Assembly (NCBI GenBank): GCA_032622095.1
Contig: CP136063.1
Span: 122,780,723 to 122,844,722, forward strand
Length of the DNA stretch: 64,000 nucleotides
Direction of reading: 5' to 3'
From: Siphonodentalium dalli
Taxonomy: Eukaryota; Mollusca; Scaphopoda; Gadilida; Siphonodentaliidae
Shown: in pieces, positions 22,136 to 33,094 of the stretch
Position numbering within the stretch: the first letter of the stretch is position 1
Layout: every line of letters starts with the position of its first letter
Translations under genes and position numbers: made by a program
Notes under the pieces: model-generated
The model's input: only the letters and a program-made list of their open reading frames with translations
Told to the model about the DNA's origin: nothing
The model's database searches: none

Positions 22136-22287
22136 GATTGAACAGCACTATTACTGTCAAAGAAATAGAAAGCCCCCTTTCAAATGCAAAAAACGGTAAA
22201 TCTTCCGGACCAGACAATAGGCCATATGAGTGTTTAAAATATGATGCGACTAAACCTGTATTGCAATCTCTTTTCAATTTCATTTTT
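22136..22287 (+). pseudogene. Retrotransposon fragment, start of reverse transcriptase
   Basis: This continues the frame broken at 19385: LNSTITVKEIESPLSNAKNGKSSGPDNRPYE contains the KNGKSxGPD signature (RT domain 0/1) typical of CR1/L2-like reverse transcriptases. It then reads LKYDATKPVLQSLFNFIF. Homology ends abruptly near 22287, where a different repeat begins, so the catalytic YxDD region is missing. Confidence 0.88.
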
Positions 22288-22640
22288 GTTCCCCGAAGAA
22301 AAAAAATTCGGGGGAATGTTAAAATAGCCGGTGTCCGTCTGTCCGTTTAGCCGTCCGTCTGTGCGTCCGGAAATGGTTTCCGGATGATAACTTTAGTTTC
22401 GGTTAATAGATCAAAAGCAAATTTCATAGGTGAGTTTATCAGACCAAAATACAAGTCAATTTTGAATATGAGTTTGCTCTGCCCAATTTTGCAACAGTTA
22501 TGGGCTTATGGCCCTTTTTCGACTTAGAATCTTGTAATTTTCTGGTTTCCGGATAATAACTTCAGTTTGTTTGTTTCAAAAGAAAGAATTATCTTTATAA
22601 ATAGAAAAGGTTCCGATTTTATTAGTGATTAAAACATATA
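22288..22640 (+). repeat. TTCCCCGAA/TTCGGGGGAA hairpin repeat
   Basis: A hairpin (TTCCCCGAAG, A-run, TTCGGGGGAA; 22291-22318) is followed by gccggtgtccgtctgtccgt and two similar segments with 'ccggataataacttcagtt'. It interrupts the reverse transcriptase, so it is either a later insertion or the 3' truncation partner. Hairpin-plus-CCGTCCGTCTGTCCG layout recurs at 22838. Confidence 0.6.
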
Positions 22641-22680
22641 TGCAATGAATTAGAATGAAAGTTTACAGTGAAAGATCCAG

Positions 22681-23420
22681 GGATTTTTTGGGGACACTTG
22701 TTTTTGGGCAATGATATTCCAAAGGCATATCCTGAAGGCCTGAGTGGAGGAAGGTTTGGGAGGGGGTGACGCCCTGCTGATGGTGGGGGGTACGTTCTTC
22801 CCCCTGAGAGCTAATCTAGGGCTCTTTGAGTCAGTATTTATACCCCACTTTCGAAGAAAATGGGGGATATACTGGATTGACTGCGTCTGTCCGTCCGTCA
22901 TGCTTTCTCTATCCGTGTGTCTGACCTCATAACTAGAACAACTATGAACTGATTTCAATAGTGTTTGGTATGCGAGCTCATTAGGACTGCCTCTCCGCAT
23001 GATGCTAATTGCGGTTTGGTCCGATTTATAAAAAAAAAGTTTAATATGCCTCATTTTCAACTTATTTTGTCCGACTTAATAACTTTAACAAATATGAACC
23101 GATTTCAATAATTTTTGGTATACATGCTTCTCACAATATCCTCTCTACATGATGCGGCTAGGGATTGGCTCAGACTGTTTTTTGTATTTATATTACACTT
23201 CATTTTTGACTTAGAAAATTCTGTCCGACTTAATAACTTTAACAAATATAAACTAATTTGAATGATATTTTTGGACAAGCTTCTTGTGATACCATATCGA
23301 TATTATTAGTCCGAATTTTTCTTTAAAGTTACAAATCTTTTTTGTTGGGTTTATGGATAATGTGGGTTGAATTTGCCATGGTGGGGGTATGCTAGCATTC
23401 AAGTGCACACCTCTTGTTTG
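22681..23420 (+). repeat. Two further dispersed repeats, one with a three-unit array
   Basis: 22681-22790 is a direct relative of the GACACCTGTTTT repeat. From 22838 a hairpin-led repeat (CCCCACTTTCGAAGAAAATG, gtctgtccgtccgtcatgc) carries three units of about 150 bases, each with 'aactttaacaaatatgaac' or a variant and 'tttcaata.tttttggtat' (near 22925, 23080, 23235). No gene. Confidence 0.65.
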
Positions 23421-24568
23421 AATTATTTACTGAGAGGTCTATTCGATCGAGTTTCTCAACCATAACTTTGGAAATTTGTTATATAAGTATGCATTGAAAA
23501 TGCTTGTAAGTTATTGTCAGATATATTTGGGTTCAATGGATTATCCTTATCCTGCTTGAATTGAGACTCACCATTATCACTCTAATTCATATAATAGGCT
23601 ATTTTCTAAAATTCAAGTGAGAGTCACATATATACATGTAATATACTAGTACAGTAACAATGTCTATTAAGTTAGTAATTACTAAGTACTAATCTCTATG
23701 TTAATTTTTCATTTGGTGTTATGAGATCCCACCTGATTACCAGGATTATTTGATCAAATTATCACTGTTCATGCAATGTTTTTGATTGAAATATTCAAGT
23801 TTGAAGGCTGAATGATAACAAACCTGAACTCAAACTATTTGAAGTTTTAACAGATGAAAGCTAGATAAAGCCAAAAATACTTTTACAGTATGATTCTAAC
23901 TGTTAAACTTAAATATTTTTGTAAAGTTAAATGTTTTATGTCAATATGTATAAATAATTTGCATCTTGTTATGATATGAATTGGGACATAAATTCTGCAT
24001 GCAGTTTGGGTCCAAACCATTAAACGGTATTGAAATGCAAAATATTCCTTTATAACACGTATACAAACTGATTGATATTAAGCATGACTTATTGGCTGGG
24101 TGCTATATTGTATTTTTTTCCATTATTTTGAATGTGAATATGAATACACATGTCACGAAAATAAATGATATCTCGCTCTCTCTCTATAGCCAAAAAAAAT
24201 GCAATAATAAATATTCAAACTCTGAATATCTGGAAAACCATGATTCACCTGAGTTGTTTAATTCTATATCTATGGCGGTGCCGCGGTAACATCACGTGGC
24301 CGTAACGACCCAGACATTTTGCCGGGATTGTTGGAAACAACTATGAAAAAAAATCTCTCAGTGAAGGAATGAGCTGACCTTTCCTCCCCAACAAGTGGCT
24401 GCAACATGACATGGCCTTAGCTGCTGAAAACGACATGAAATCGCAAAAAATCTATCAAACCAATTAGCTACATGTAGGACCCAAACCCTTAGACAAAATA
24501 GATGTGTTGATCCCAAGCCCTGTGGTTCCCTTACAATTATTCATCATCATTTTGATTTTCTCTTTCAG
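23421..24568. other. SET intron 2 sequence without recognised elements
   Basis: AT-rich intronic sequence with no exon, hairpin element or clear repeat seen. A CT run (gctctctctctata) lies near 24174. The stretch at 24285-24480 is less AT-rich but not an exon I can support. Confidence 0.4.
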
Positions 24569-24703
24569 GCCTTGGTGTATTCACTAAAATATTCATAGAG
24601 GCAGGGAGGTTCATCCTGAAGTATACTGGTGAAATTATGGACAAAGAACCGGAAGGCAATGATGCTTACATATTTCAGATTGAGTATGGCAGAAAAAGAA
24701 ATG
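24569..24703 (+). CDS. SET gene exon 3: SET-N core
   Basis: Acceptor tctttcAG (24567-24568), donor GTGAGC at 24704. The 135 bases encode LGVFTKIFIEAGRFILKYTG, EIMDKEPEGNDAYIFQIEYG and RKRN, matching the order of KMT5A-like SET domains (G-x-G-V-F, F/Y-x-G-E, then a hydrophobic Y-x-F-x strand). Near the 3' end a different frame reads QKKKW and would splice to give W-I-D-A-T, the conserved continuation. This suggests one base is missing or extra around 24686-24691, by true mutation or sequence error. Confidence 0.85.
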
Positions 24704-25656
24704 GTGAGCTTTTCAAATTTATATGGTCTTCGTTGGTCTGTAGTACTCTGTACCCTTGATAGTTATAAGATAGTTATATATGCTATAAGAAACCTTTCAT
24801 AATGGCAGCGACTGTAATAACATTATAAATGAGTGGAAATTTCAGTTATATGTCAAGCATTTTCATAAAGAAATGTTTGAACTTGTTCTACAGAATAATT
24901 TTTCCCAGACATAAAAACTTGTTCTTTTAAAAAAAATTGCTCATCTGTATGGCTGGACACTGTTACAGCATGTTTTGACCATGATCATTCTTTACAGTCT
25001 TCACAGCGCACAAATAGTTTTACGATTGACAGAATACATGGAATATATCTTTTCATTTTCACGGAAGCTGCTTGAAATTCTAGGAAATACTTAATTTAAT
25101 TCATCTTGCTATGTACTATTGGTCAATGCATAGATGCTTTTAGTGTTTAGTTTCATTATACTGTACCTGTCTGAATCTTATTGTAAGTTATAATTTGTAA
25201 ACACCGTAACTCAATCAGATGCAGTCTTACGTGCATAATTACATGATTAATTATCTATATACCATCAACAGAATTAATGTACCCACTGATCGACTTTGCT
25301 TTGGTTTGCTTTGTGGGACACTCGGGTACAAGGAAATGGCTACTTTTCAGAGTCAAATAACAAAATATTCGCCCCATTACGAACTCATTATAATTCCCCC
25401 TTGACGGAAATTCTGGTTATGTATATTATTATGGTTGTCAACTTGTGGGATGGTTAGGGTCAGAATTGGGCTAGGGTTAAGGATACAGAATTTAAACATA
25501 GTCTGAGATCAGGGTTAGAAGGGGTGTTGCTGAAAACTGCTTATTAAAATTTTATGTGATAGTTGAGTATCGTTAATAATATAATCAATTATTCTCAACT
25601 TTGATAACTTTGGATATCAGTACTGAACAGTTCCAATTTTACAATTTTCAGGATAG
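24704..25656. other. SET intron 3
   Basis: No element or exon recognised in this 0.95-kb intron, apart from a phase-neutral frame at 25219-25404 without known motifs. The acceptor end has two AGs five bases apart (25650-25651 and 25655-25656). Confidence 0.5.
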
Positions 25657-25814
25657 ATGCAACAAAAGAGGATGGTTCTTTCGGAAGACTCATGAATGAC
25701 AATCACATTAATCCCAATATTCGAACGAAGATTTCTGGAGATTGTATGGTCCAGCTATATGCCAGAAGGAACATTTATCCAAATGAAGAACTGACTTTGC
25801 TCGGATCATTATGA
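25657..25814 (+). CDS. SET gene exon 4: SET-C, truncated
   Basis: Encodes (D)ATKEDGSFGRLMNDNHINPN, then IRTKISGDCMVQLYARRNIY and PNEELT, ending LLGSL-stop at 25812-25814. NDxHxxPN corresponds to the NHSxxPN/NDxHxxPN cofactor-binding motif. The acceptor at 25655-25656 keeps the frame of exon 3; the first AG, at 25650-25651, gives an immediate TAG. The usual YDYG after EELT is missing because a dispersed repeat starts at about 25797. Without the catalytic tyrosine region activity is unlikely. Confidence 0.82.
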
Positions 25815-26115
25815 AATTTGTCATGGCTGTTGACATCTTGATGGGAACGAGTAATTTTGGGGTCATTCGGCAAAAAGACATGGCCGCCAGTGGCCATCTT
25901 GGATTTCAAAATCCAATCCATTAGCACGGGCTACAGGTCGTACTGTTCATCTGATTGTCATGAAAGTTAATATTGACATGTAGATGGGAACGAGTCATTT
26001 TGCGGTTGTTTGGCCAAAAAATATGGCCGCCAGCAGCCATCTTGGATTTTACTCTTTGCATGACTAAATCCTTTGGCACGGGCTACAGGTCGTAACTTTG
26101 GTCAGATTTTCAAAA
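25797..26115 (+). repeat. Two-unit tandem repeat, 143-base period, ending the SET frame
   Basis: Two units share tcatgaaa, ttgacat..tgatgggaacgag (25830 and 25973, 143 apart), atggccgcca, gccatcttggattt and cacgggctacaggtcgta. Similarity reaches back to gatcattatgaaa at about 25804, placing the left border inside the SET exon. This shows that the repeat, not ordinary exon drift, supplies the stop codon. Confidence 0.8.
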
Positions 26116-26756
26116 CGGTGATATTACAGAAAAATAACTAGGAAACACCATATTCATTAGTTTGGTCCTAGAAACATAATACATCAGTTGAAATAATTAT
26201 ATGTAGTCTCCAAAGTGAAGGATGAGATTTTGAGTCATTTGTTTACTTTAGAACACCCCCTGCTTTTGTTTACATTTTGATGATTTCAATGAGATGTATC
26301 TCGGTTATTACTCGTCACAGATGATAAATTTCTAAACACTCTACTTTTTTTTGGATAAATTTTCAATATATAGAGGTTTCATAGATATTAAAGAAATTGT
26401 GCATATACGCACCGCACTGGACTGTAGCCCTTTAAGTGAAGTGATTAGATATCCCGCCGAAATCTTGCTTGCAAAGGTCGGACTTGCATTCTTGCATTCT
26501 AAGCATTTTATTTTTGTTAATTTTGTTTTTCGTGATGCTATTTCATGTGGCTAGAATTGATAAATGATTCATCTCTAGCCCCATCTCTCTTGTTAATGAT
26601 TTGCCATTGTAGCTTATGAAGTGAAGAAAAATTAACAGAATTTGGATTAGCTTTAGATCATGGTCCCATGGTTTTCTTTTGGTAAAGGGTTAAGCTCAAA
26701 CTTTGATTACCCGATAGTAGAAATCGCAATGAGAAGATATCGCCTAATCAATGTAC
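26116..26756. other. No gene recognised
   Basis: AT-rich sequence downstream of the SET remnant. No exon, poly(A) signal in a convincing position, or repeat family identified. Confidence 0.4.
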
Positions 26757-26926
26757 AGTAATGCCCAAAGTAAGTGACCACTTAACCACAGCAGAATTAT
26801 GGGTAATTTTTCAGGATTTGGCGAGAGCTTTCCGATGAATGGCAACAAGCCATATTTCCAACTAAATCCTGAAAAATTACCCATAATTCTGCTGTGGTTA
26901 AGTGGTCACTTACTTTGGGCATTACT
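26757..26926. mobile_element. 170-bp hairpin MITE with 63-bp perfect arms
   Basis: Arms 26757-26819 and 26864-26926 are exact reverse complements (AGTAATGCCCAAAGTAAGTG ... TTTTTCAGGATTT), separated by a 44-base loop. The left side reads TA-CAGTAATGCCCAAAG, which resembles Tc1/mariner termini with a TA target. The right flank has diverged, so the duplication cannot be confirmed. Perfect arms suggest recent activity. Transcripts through it would form long double-stranded RNA. Confidence 0.88.
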
Positions 26927-27250
26927 TTCAATCATTCACAATTTTACAGCGAACTTCGGTGCTTGGTAACAAATTTGACTTACCGAGCATTTGGCCTCTC
27001 CTATTGTGGAAAAAAAAGTGACCCATGTTGATACTCCACTGAATAAAGAAACATTATTCAGAGCTTTTTGAAAACATATCCAATAGTACTTTATCCACTC
27101 AAAGAAATCAGATTCACGATCAATTTTGAACAGAACTGAGAGACCTGACCAGTTCCTTGGTGTAGCAAATTTGAAATGTGGTGACATCACTGATTGCTTG
27201 TATTAGGTTATTATCGTTAACTAAAGCGACATTACTCATTCACCATTGGT

Positions 27251-28046
27251 CTAAGGCCCGTTTTATATGTCGCACCAAACATGGGTCGCGCTATCTTCCG
27301 CTGGCTCGACATTGTGCATCTCTTGCTCGTGTTTCATTTGATTTATATGTCGAGCCAGCTGGCACGTGCTGTAATCGTATATTTTGAATAATTTTAGAAT
27401 TTCTGATACAAAATTCTATAATAATTTCCGTGATAGTGTTCTCTGACAATGCACTATAAACTGGCCTTCTATACAGTGCAGGAATCTCATAATTTACGCT
27501 TTCGATGGTTTCAAAATCGGGATCTTGTCATTCATTTCCCTTGAACCTTCGAACATATCTCTGCAATATATTTATTCCTAACTTTCACGAAACGTTCCTT
27601 GTCAGTCGATACATGCATGTCCCTGTCATACTGTACAATTGCCTTCAAAGTATATTCACAATGGCCAAGAGTTAGCACGTCTGTGGCCCAATGCCGTTTT
27701 ATATGATGTGCCGGACATTGGTCGCGCTAGGATGACTCAAGAGATAACATAGTCACACCAAAAATTTAAAATTGCGCATACTCTCAAAGGGGTCCTAGAT
27801 GGGAAATGGTTTTCCCTGAATCATCTTAGCGTGATCCAGGTTTAGCTCATTGTATAAAACAGCGTCGAGCCCCAGACGTGTAGCATGTCGGTACCAGACG
27901 TGTAGCACATCAGGTAGCGCCAGAGAAATTCTGACATACCAGTTTATACATCGTGCTCCAGTCGCACTATCTTGGACTTCGTCTCATTTTCAGACAATTA
28001 GGCTGGCATGACCCGTGTCTGGCTCGATGTATAAAACGGGCCTTAG
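27251..28046. mobile_element. 796-bp element with CTAAGGCCCGTTTTATA ends
   Basis: CTAAGGCCCGTTTTATA (27251) pairs with TATAAAACGGGCCTTAG (to 28046), a 17-bp perfect terminal inverted repeat. Subterminal parts share 'tcgcgctat', 'ctggctcga' and 'ttttatat' in both orientations. No open frame of transposase type. Target-site duplication not evident. Confidence 0.82.
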
Positions 28047-29451
28047 TACATCAAAGTATGGATTTTGGGTGATTTAAGCTTATCACCGCTTGCCTTGGGC
28101 TCATGGGATCGCTTAAACCACCGAAAGCAATGCTTTAACCAATACTTAGACCTCCGCTGCTGAAAGTGAGGTAAACAACAATCAATTAATCTTTAGCTTC
28201 AGACTGATACAGATGAAATCCAAGTGATACTAGAATACACATCATCTTTTTGGAAAATATGTTATTACAATAGAATATATTTAAGCAAATGTTGTCTATA
28301 GTATTTGTGAAGAGAATGACAAATAAGTTGTGCTCCATAACATGGTTAAGAAGGGTAAAACATATTGTCTCTAAACTCAAATTCTGAGTCTAGAGAACAT
28401 AATTTAGTTTGAACTGAATAACATGTATTGTGTAACTCTGACATACTGACAAATCAAAACTTTCAACATTTAAAATTTATTTCCAATTACCCATAGATTA
28501 TGTTGATACAATATATTGTGAATGAATTTGAATATATAAAGCTATATTATGAATGAATATATTGTGAATAAATATTAGATATATACAACATATTATGAAT
28601 GAACTTGAATATTTTAAAATTTTGCCATAAATAAATCTTATTACGCTAAAGTTTCATTCCTGGTCTTACCATCCTCCCAAAGGTTTCTCATACTATTGAA
28701 TGGGTTTTTATCAATTGTGAATTGTCTAAAATTAATTTCCTGATATTATTATCATATGCAAGTGCCACATGTTGAGGGTCAGTGTCCAATTGCTTATAGA
28801 GAATGGGAATGTCTCCACTTTTCAACTAGCTTTATACTTTCAGAAGTTTTGACTTAGCCGTTATCCTCAAACAATATGTTATGTCAAACATTTTCTCATA
28901 TTTTTGCAGTTTTGTTTCTACTGAAACGTGCATGCATTTCGGAGGCTTGAGAGATTTCTTATGGAGATTTCATAATCTATAGATATTTGGAAAAGTTCAA
29001 TCTCTGTCGTGGCACTAATTTGGTCCATCTTGAACTTATGATGCATTGGTGGCTAAGTTGGCAAGGCATTTTATCCCGAACTCTCTCTTTACCCGGGGAA
29101 GTCACTTTCTTACCAACGATCAGGGTTTCGCTGAGTTCATCCAAGAATACTAAGCATAGAAGTAACTGGGACTATTTTTCCTTAATGAAAGTGGCAACTT
29201 CATATGACCTTATCTGCTGAAATGACAAACCGTAATCTATAATTTAAAGTTTGGTGTGGTTGATTTGGTAGTTTCTCAGACATGAGTCCTATATCACATG
29301 GATGTATGTATTTCCAAACCTGTATGCATGCATTTTCTCAATTTACATGTTGTGTTGTGTCATTGAAAATATTGGGCTGACATAAATAAAAAAAATCCCT
29401 CTTACTCACTCACCCTTCCATTTTATTTTGTTTATTTTCATGAACTTTTTA
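28047..29451. other. No gene recognised
   Basis: AT-rich, with a loose 'gaatgaa.ttgaatat' iteration at 28515-28620. The frame at 28987-29220 has no recognisable domain and no splice context I trust. Confidence 0.4.
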
Positions 29452-32400
29452 GCTCACCTGAGACGAAGTCTCCGGTGAAGCTATAGTCATCACTCCTCGT
29501 CCGTCTGTCTGTCCGTCCATCAACTTTTTTTTTTAAACATCTTCTCCTCTGAAACCATCATACCAAATTGGTTCATATTTGGTGTGGATGTTCCCTAGGT
29601 GACTCTCATTCAGATTTGTTCAAATGAGGTCACTGGGTCAAATAGTTGCGAAACCAGGGCCATAATTCTATTCCTCCACAGTAATTCTTACAACAACTTC
29701 TTGTCCATAACCATTGTGCCGATTTAGCTAATATTTGGTATGGAGGGTCCTTGGGTGACTGGTGTTCAGATTTATTCAAATGAGGTCACCCGGTCAATTA
29801 GTTGAGAAACCAGGGCCATAACTCATAGTAATTCTTACAATCACTTCTTCTACAAAAATATTGGGCCGAATTAGCTTATATTTGGTACTGAGGGACCTTG
29901 GGTGACTGGGAATCAGATTTGTTCAAATTGGGTCACTGGGTCAATTAGGGGCAGAGCCAGGGACATAACTCTAAAAACCAAAAAATTACATTTTTGCATT
30001 TTGATCATATTTGGGGTGGATGTTCCCTAGGTGACTGTCATTAATATTTGTTCAAATGAGGTCACTGTGTCAAACAGTTGCGAAACCAGGGCCATAACTA
30101 TATTCCTCCTTGGTAATTCTTATAACGACTTCTTGTCAATAACCATTAAGCCGATTTAGTTTATATTTGGTATGTGGGGTCATTGAATGACTGGGGTTCA
30201 GATTTGTTCAAATGGGGTCACTGGGTCAAATAGTGGTGGAGCCAGGGCCATAATTCCCCAAAAAATTCAGGAACTCCTTGATCAATTTAACATACAAACA
30301 AAAAATATCACCCCCCACATGACCCAGAACCCCACCCCCAACCAACAGCATTCCACCCTATCTCATATCCTAACTCACAGGTAAATAAAGTATATTTATT
30401 TAAATTCCCATTACAAGGCAACTCTCCTATGAACTGATAGACATGACACATGGCAAGGCAGATAGAGAGATAAAGAGTCCCCAGGGAGTGTATTCATGTC
30501 ATCCATAATTTAAATGAGATTAATGGTGTTATCAATGAAGCACCCTTGTTGTTTATATTATCACTCAGTGGTCATTAAAATCAGATTAATTTCATTTTCT
30601 CAAAGAGTGCCTGGCATTTGTAGAATGAGGTTCCCAGAGGGTGAATTTAGTGACGCTATCCTACACAGCAGGCTAGCATAACCAAATACACCCTATGAGA
30701 ACCTTATTCCGCTTAGGCCTCATCTTCTGGGAAGTAACTAGAGTCTCAAGATCTCATTCTGCTTAGGCCTCATCTTCTGGGAAGTATCTATAGTATCAAA
30801 TTTACATTGTTGTTAGTTAAATTTCCCTTCTAGGAAGTTTCTGTATCCCTTAATTTGCAGAAGATAAAATTCATGATTGAGGTGCCCAATGGGTGAACAT
30901 CACCAATTTCAACTGGGGAACTTCAATCTTATTCTAGGTCTTCCATAGCAGTTGAGGGCCTTATCAGAATGAGGTCCCCAGAGGGTGAATTTAGTGATAC
31001 TAGCCCGCTGTGCAGGATAGCCTCACTAAATTCACCCTCTGGGTACCTCATTCTGCAAATAACAGACTATTTCAAAGCTTGATTCAAGGCTAGCATCACC
31101 AAATTCACCATTTGGGGACCTCATTCTGCTTAGGCCTCATCTTATGGGAAGTATCTATAGTATCAAATTTACATTGTTGTTAGTTAAATTTCCCTTCTAG
31201 GAAGTTTCTATATCCCCTAATTTGCAGAAGATAAAATTCATAATTGAGGGGCACAATGGGTGAACATCACCAACTTCAACTGGGGATATTCAATTTTATT
31301 CTAGGTCTTCCATAGCAGTTGAGGACTTTATCAGAATGAGGTCCCCAGAGGGTGAATTTATCGTCACTAAATTCACCCTCTGGGGACCTCACTCTGCAAA
31401 TGACAGACACACTATCACACTATTTCAAGGCTTGTTGTATAATACATTGTGTTGCTTGAGGCCAGGCATACACAATGTAGGAACATACACGCTTTTTGTG
31501 ATGCTATCCGGCACAGCAGGCTAGCATCACCAAATTCACACTCTGACGACCTCATTCTGCTTAGGCCTCATCTTCTGGGAAGTATCTATAGTATCAAATT
31601 TACATTGTTGTTAGTTAAATTTCCCTTCTAGGAAGTTTCTATATCCCCTAATTTGCAGAAGATAAAATTCATAAATGAGGTGCCCAATGGGTGAATATCA
31701 CCAACTTCAACTGGGGAACTTAATTTTTATCCTTATCAGATTTGTGAAAATGGGATCACAAAGTCAAATAAGGGCAGAGCAAGAGACTTAACTATTTCAC
31801 TACATAGTAATTCTTAAAATATGTTTGCAAGAACTAGTTGGCTTATATAGAATGGAATGTTCTTCCTTGACTGCAATTCAGATTTTTTTAATGGGGTCAC
31901 CTGGTCAAATAGGGGCCAAGCGAAGGACAGTTTCCCTCTTAATATGCTTCCTTCACAAGGACCATCAGGTCTATTTCACTGATATTTATGATATGTATGA
32001 AGGGTTCTTTGGTGTCTGGGATTCAAATTTATTCAGATGGGGTCACCAGGTTAAAAGGGTGGGACCAGGGATATAACTATATGTCTCTATAGTAATTCTT
32101 AAAATGTCTTCTCAAGGGATTTTGGACTATTTAGCTTACATATAGTATGGAGGAATCAGGAAGATCCTTTAGTGACTGAGATACAGATTTGTTAAAATGA
32201 GGTCAACCTGTCAAGAAATGGCAGTCTATGGGGAGTTAACACTTTTGTGTCCAATAAAATCATAGAAATACCAAATTCATTAAAACATCTACCTTGGAAC
32301 CACCTGACTGATTGGTCTGACATACATGTATTGTGTTTTGGGTCCATGGATAATTGGGCTTCAAACATGTTTAAATGGTTTTAGAAAAAGGCGCTTGTGA

Positions 32401-32704
32401 GATTGGAAATTTCCAACAATTGAGAAAGTTTGAGGTGTCGGTTGTGAAATTCCAACCTAAGACTTGGGAGTCGGGAGGGGACTTGTTGAGCTGGAGGAGG
32501 GGGGTGATCAGTAGTGTACAGTTGGCAATTTCAAGGTGGTTTTTTACCAAGCTACATACTTGAAGTCTCTCTAGCCACATATCCTGTTTAAATCTACTTC
32601 TTTTAAAGTGATTATGAAAAGTGCTCACTGTTTTGGTCTCCAGAGTCCCAGTCTTATCAGTCTTTGCAGTCTGGTGAGCGACCCCACAGTCATTGACTGT
32701 CTTG
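29452..32704 (+). mobile_element. GCTCACCTGAGACG-type element, copy B (3253 bp)
   Basis: It starts GCTCACCTGAGACGAAGTCT and ends GACTGTCTTG, like copy A, and is flanked by TTTTTA on both sides (29446-29451 and from 32705). Successive segments of about 150 bases ('catatttggt', 'gttcaaatgaggtcac', 'gggccataactc') match copy A in order. Copy B also carries an extra 1.1-kb array (30620-31735) absent from copy A. The right 400 bases ('gggcttcaaacatgt', 'gcttgtgagattggaaattt') match 21430-21784. No coding sequence. Confidence 0.85.
30620..31735 (+). repeat. Large-period tandem array inside copy B
   Basis: Units of about 370-430 bases begin GCTTAGGCCTCATCTTCTGG at 30761, 31128 and 31559 (short extra copy at 30711). 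They run through 'tcaaatttacattgttgtta', 'ttcccttctaggaagtttct' and 'cccaatgggtgaa'. Each unit also has a hairpin of gaggtccccagagggtgaat and its complement flanking aaattcaccctctgg. No protein. Confidence 0.85.
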
Positions 32705-32712
32705 TTTTTTTA

Positions 32713-33094
32713 AATTGTGTGAAATTTGCTGGTTGTTCCTTTATAAAATAAGTCTTCGCAGAAACAAACTGAGTTATTTATCAAAAGTTTTTTGATAAAA
32801 TTGAGCTGCACACAGGCAAGTCTCCTGAGATAGCCTTGTATTGCTACTATGTATTCCCAGTCCAATATTGCTTGTGCGCCACTTGCTGAAACCCGTTATG
32901 TCCTGTATATAAGAACACAGGTTAATAACCCACCCATTCCCACTGGTCTACACAAAGTTAATTTGGGACTTATATGTGGAATACATGTGTTTAATTCATT
33001 GTCAATTCTCTCTATTTTCACAAAGGGATGAAGAACGTTGTTTGCAGATTTAAATTACTTCCAAAACTGTGTTGTGGTGTTGAATTCATCAAGT
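32713..33094. other. No gene recognised
   Basis: AT-rich spacer between copy B and the 33-39 kb mosaic. No exon or repeat unit identified. Confidence 0.4.

Larger units (their letters stand above)
2000..25814 (+). pseudogene. KMT5A-like SET-domain methyltransferase gene, truncated and probably inactive
   Basis: Four exons (2000-2044, 16675-16735, 24569-24703, 25657-25814) give 399 coding bases, 132 residues plus stop. Order: basic N-terminus; a linker ending RDCGKKGLGVF, the GxG-type SET start; YTGEIM and AYIFQIEYG in the middle; then DATKEDGSFGRL and NDNHINPN, the SET-C region. Enzymes of this family transfer methyl from S-adenosylmethionine to lysine (histone H4 K20 for KMT5A itself). Two faults are visible. 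The conserved K-W-(C)-I-D-A-T stretch is only readable across exons 3/4 in another frame. The protein also stops right after EELT, where a dispersed repeat begins, so YDYG and the post-SET part are missing. The introns are full of transposons. It could still be a transcribed decoy. Confidence 0.65.

Noticed and set aside
22650-23060. 136-codon - strand frame
   Set aside because: It crosses two different dispersed repeats, and its composition follows repeat text, with no domain.
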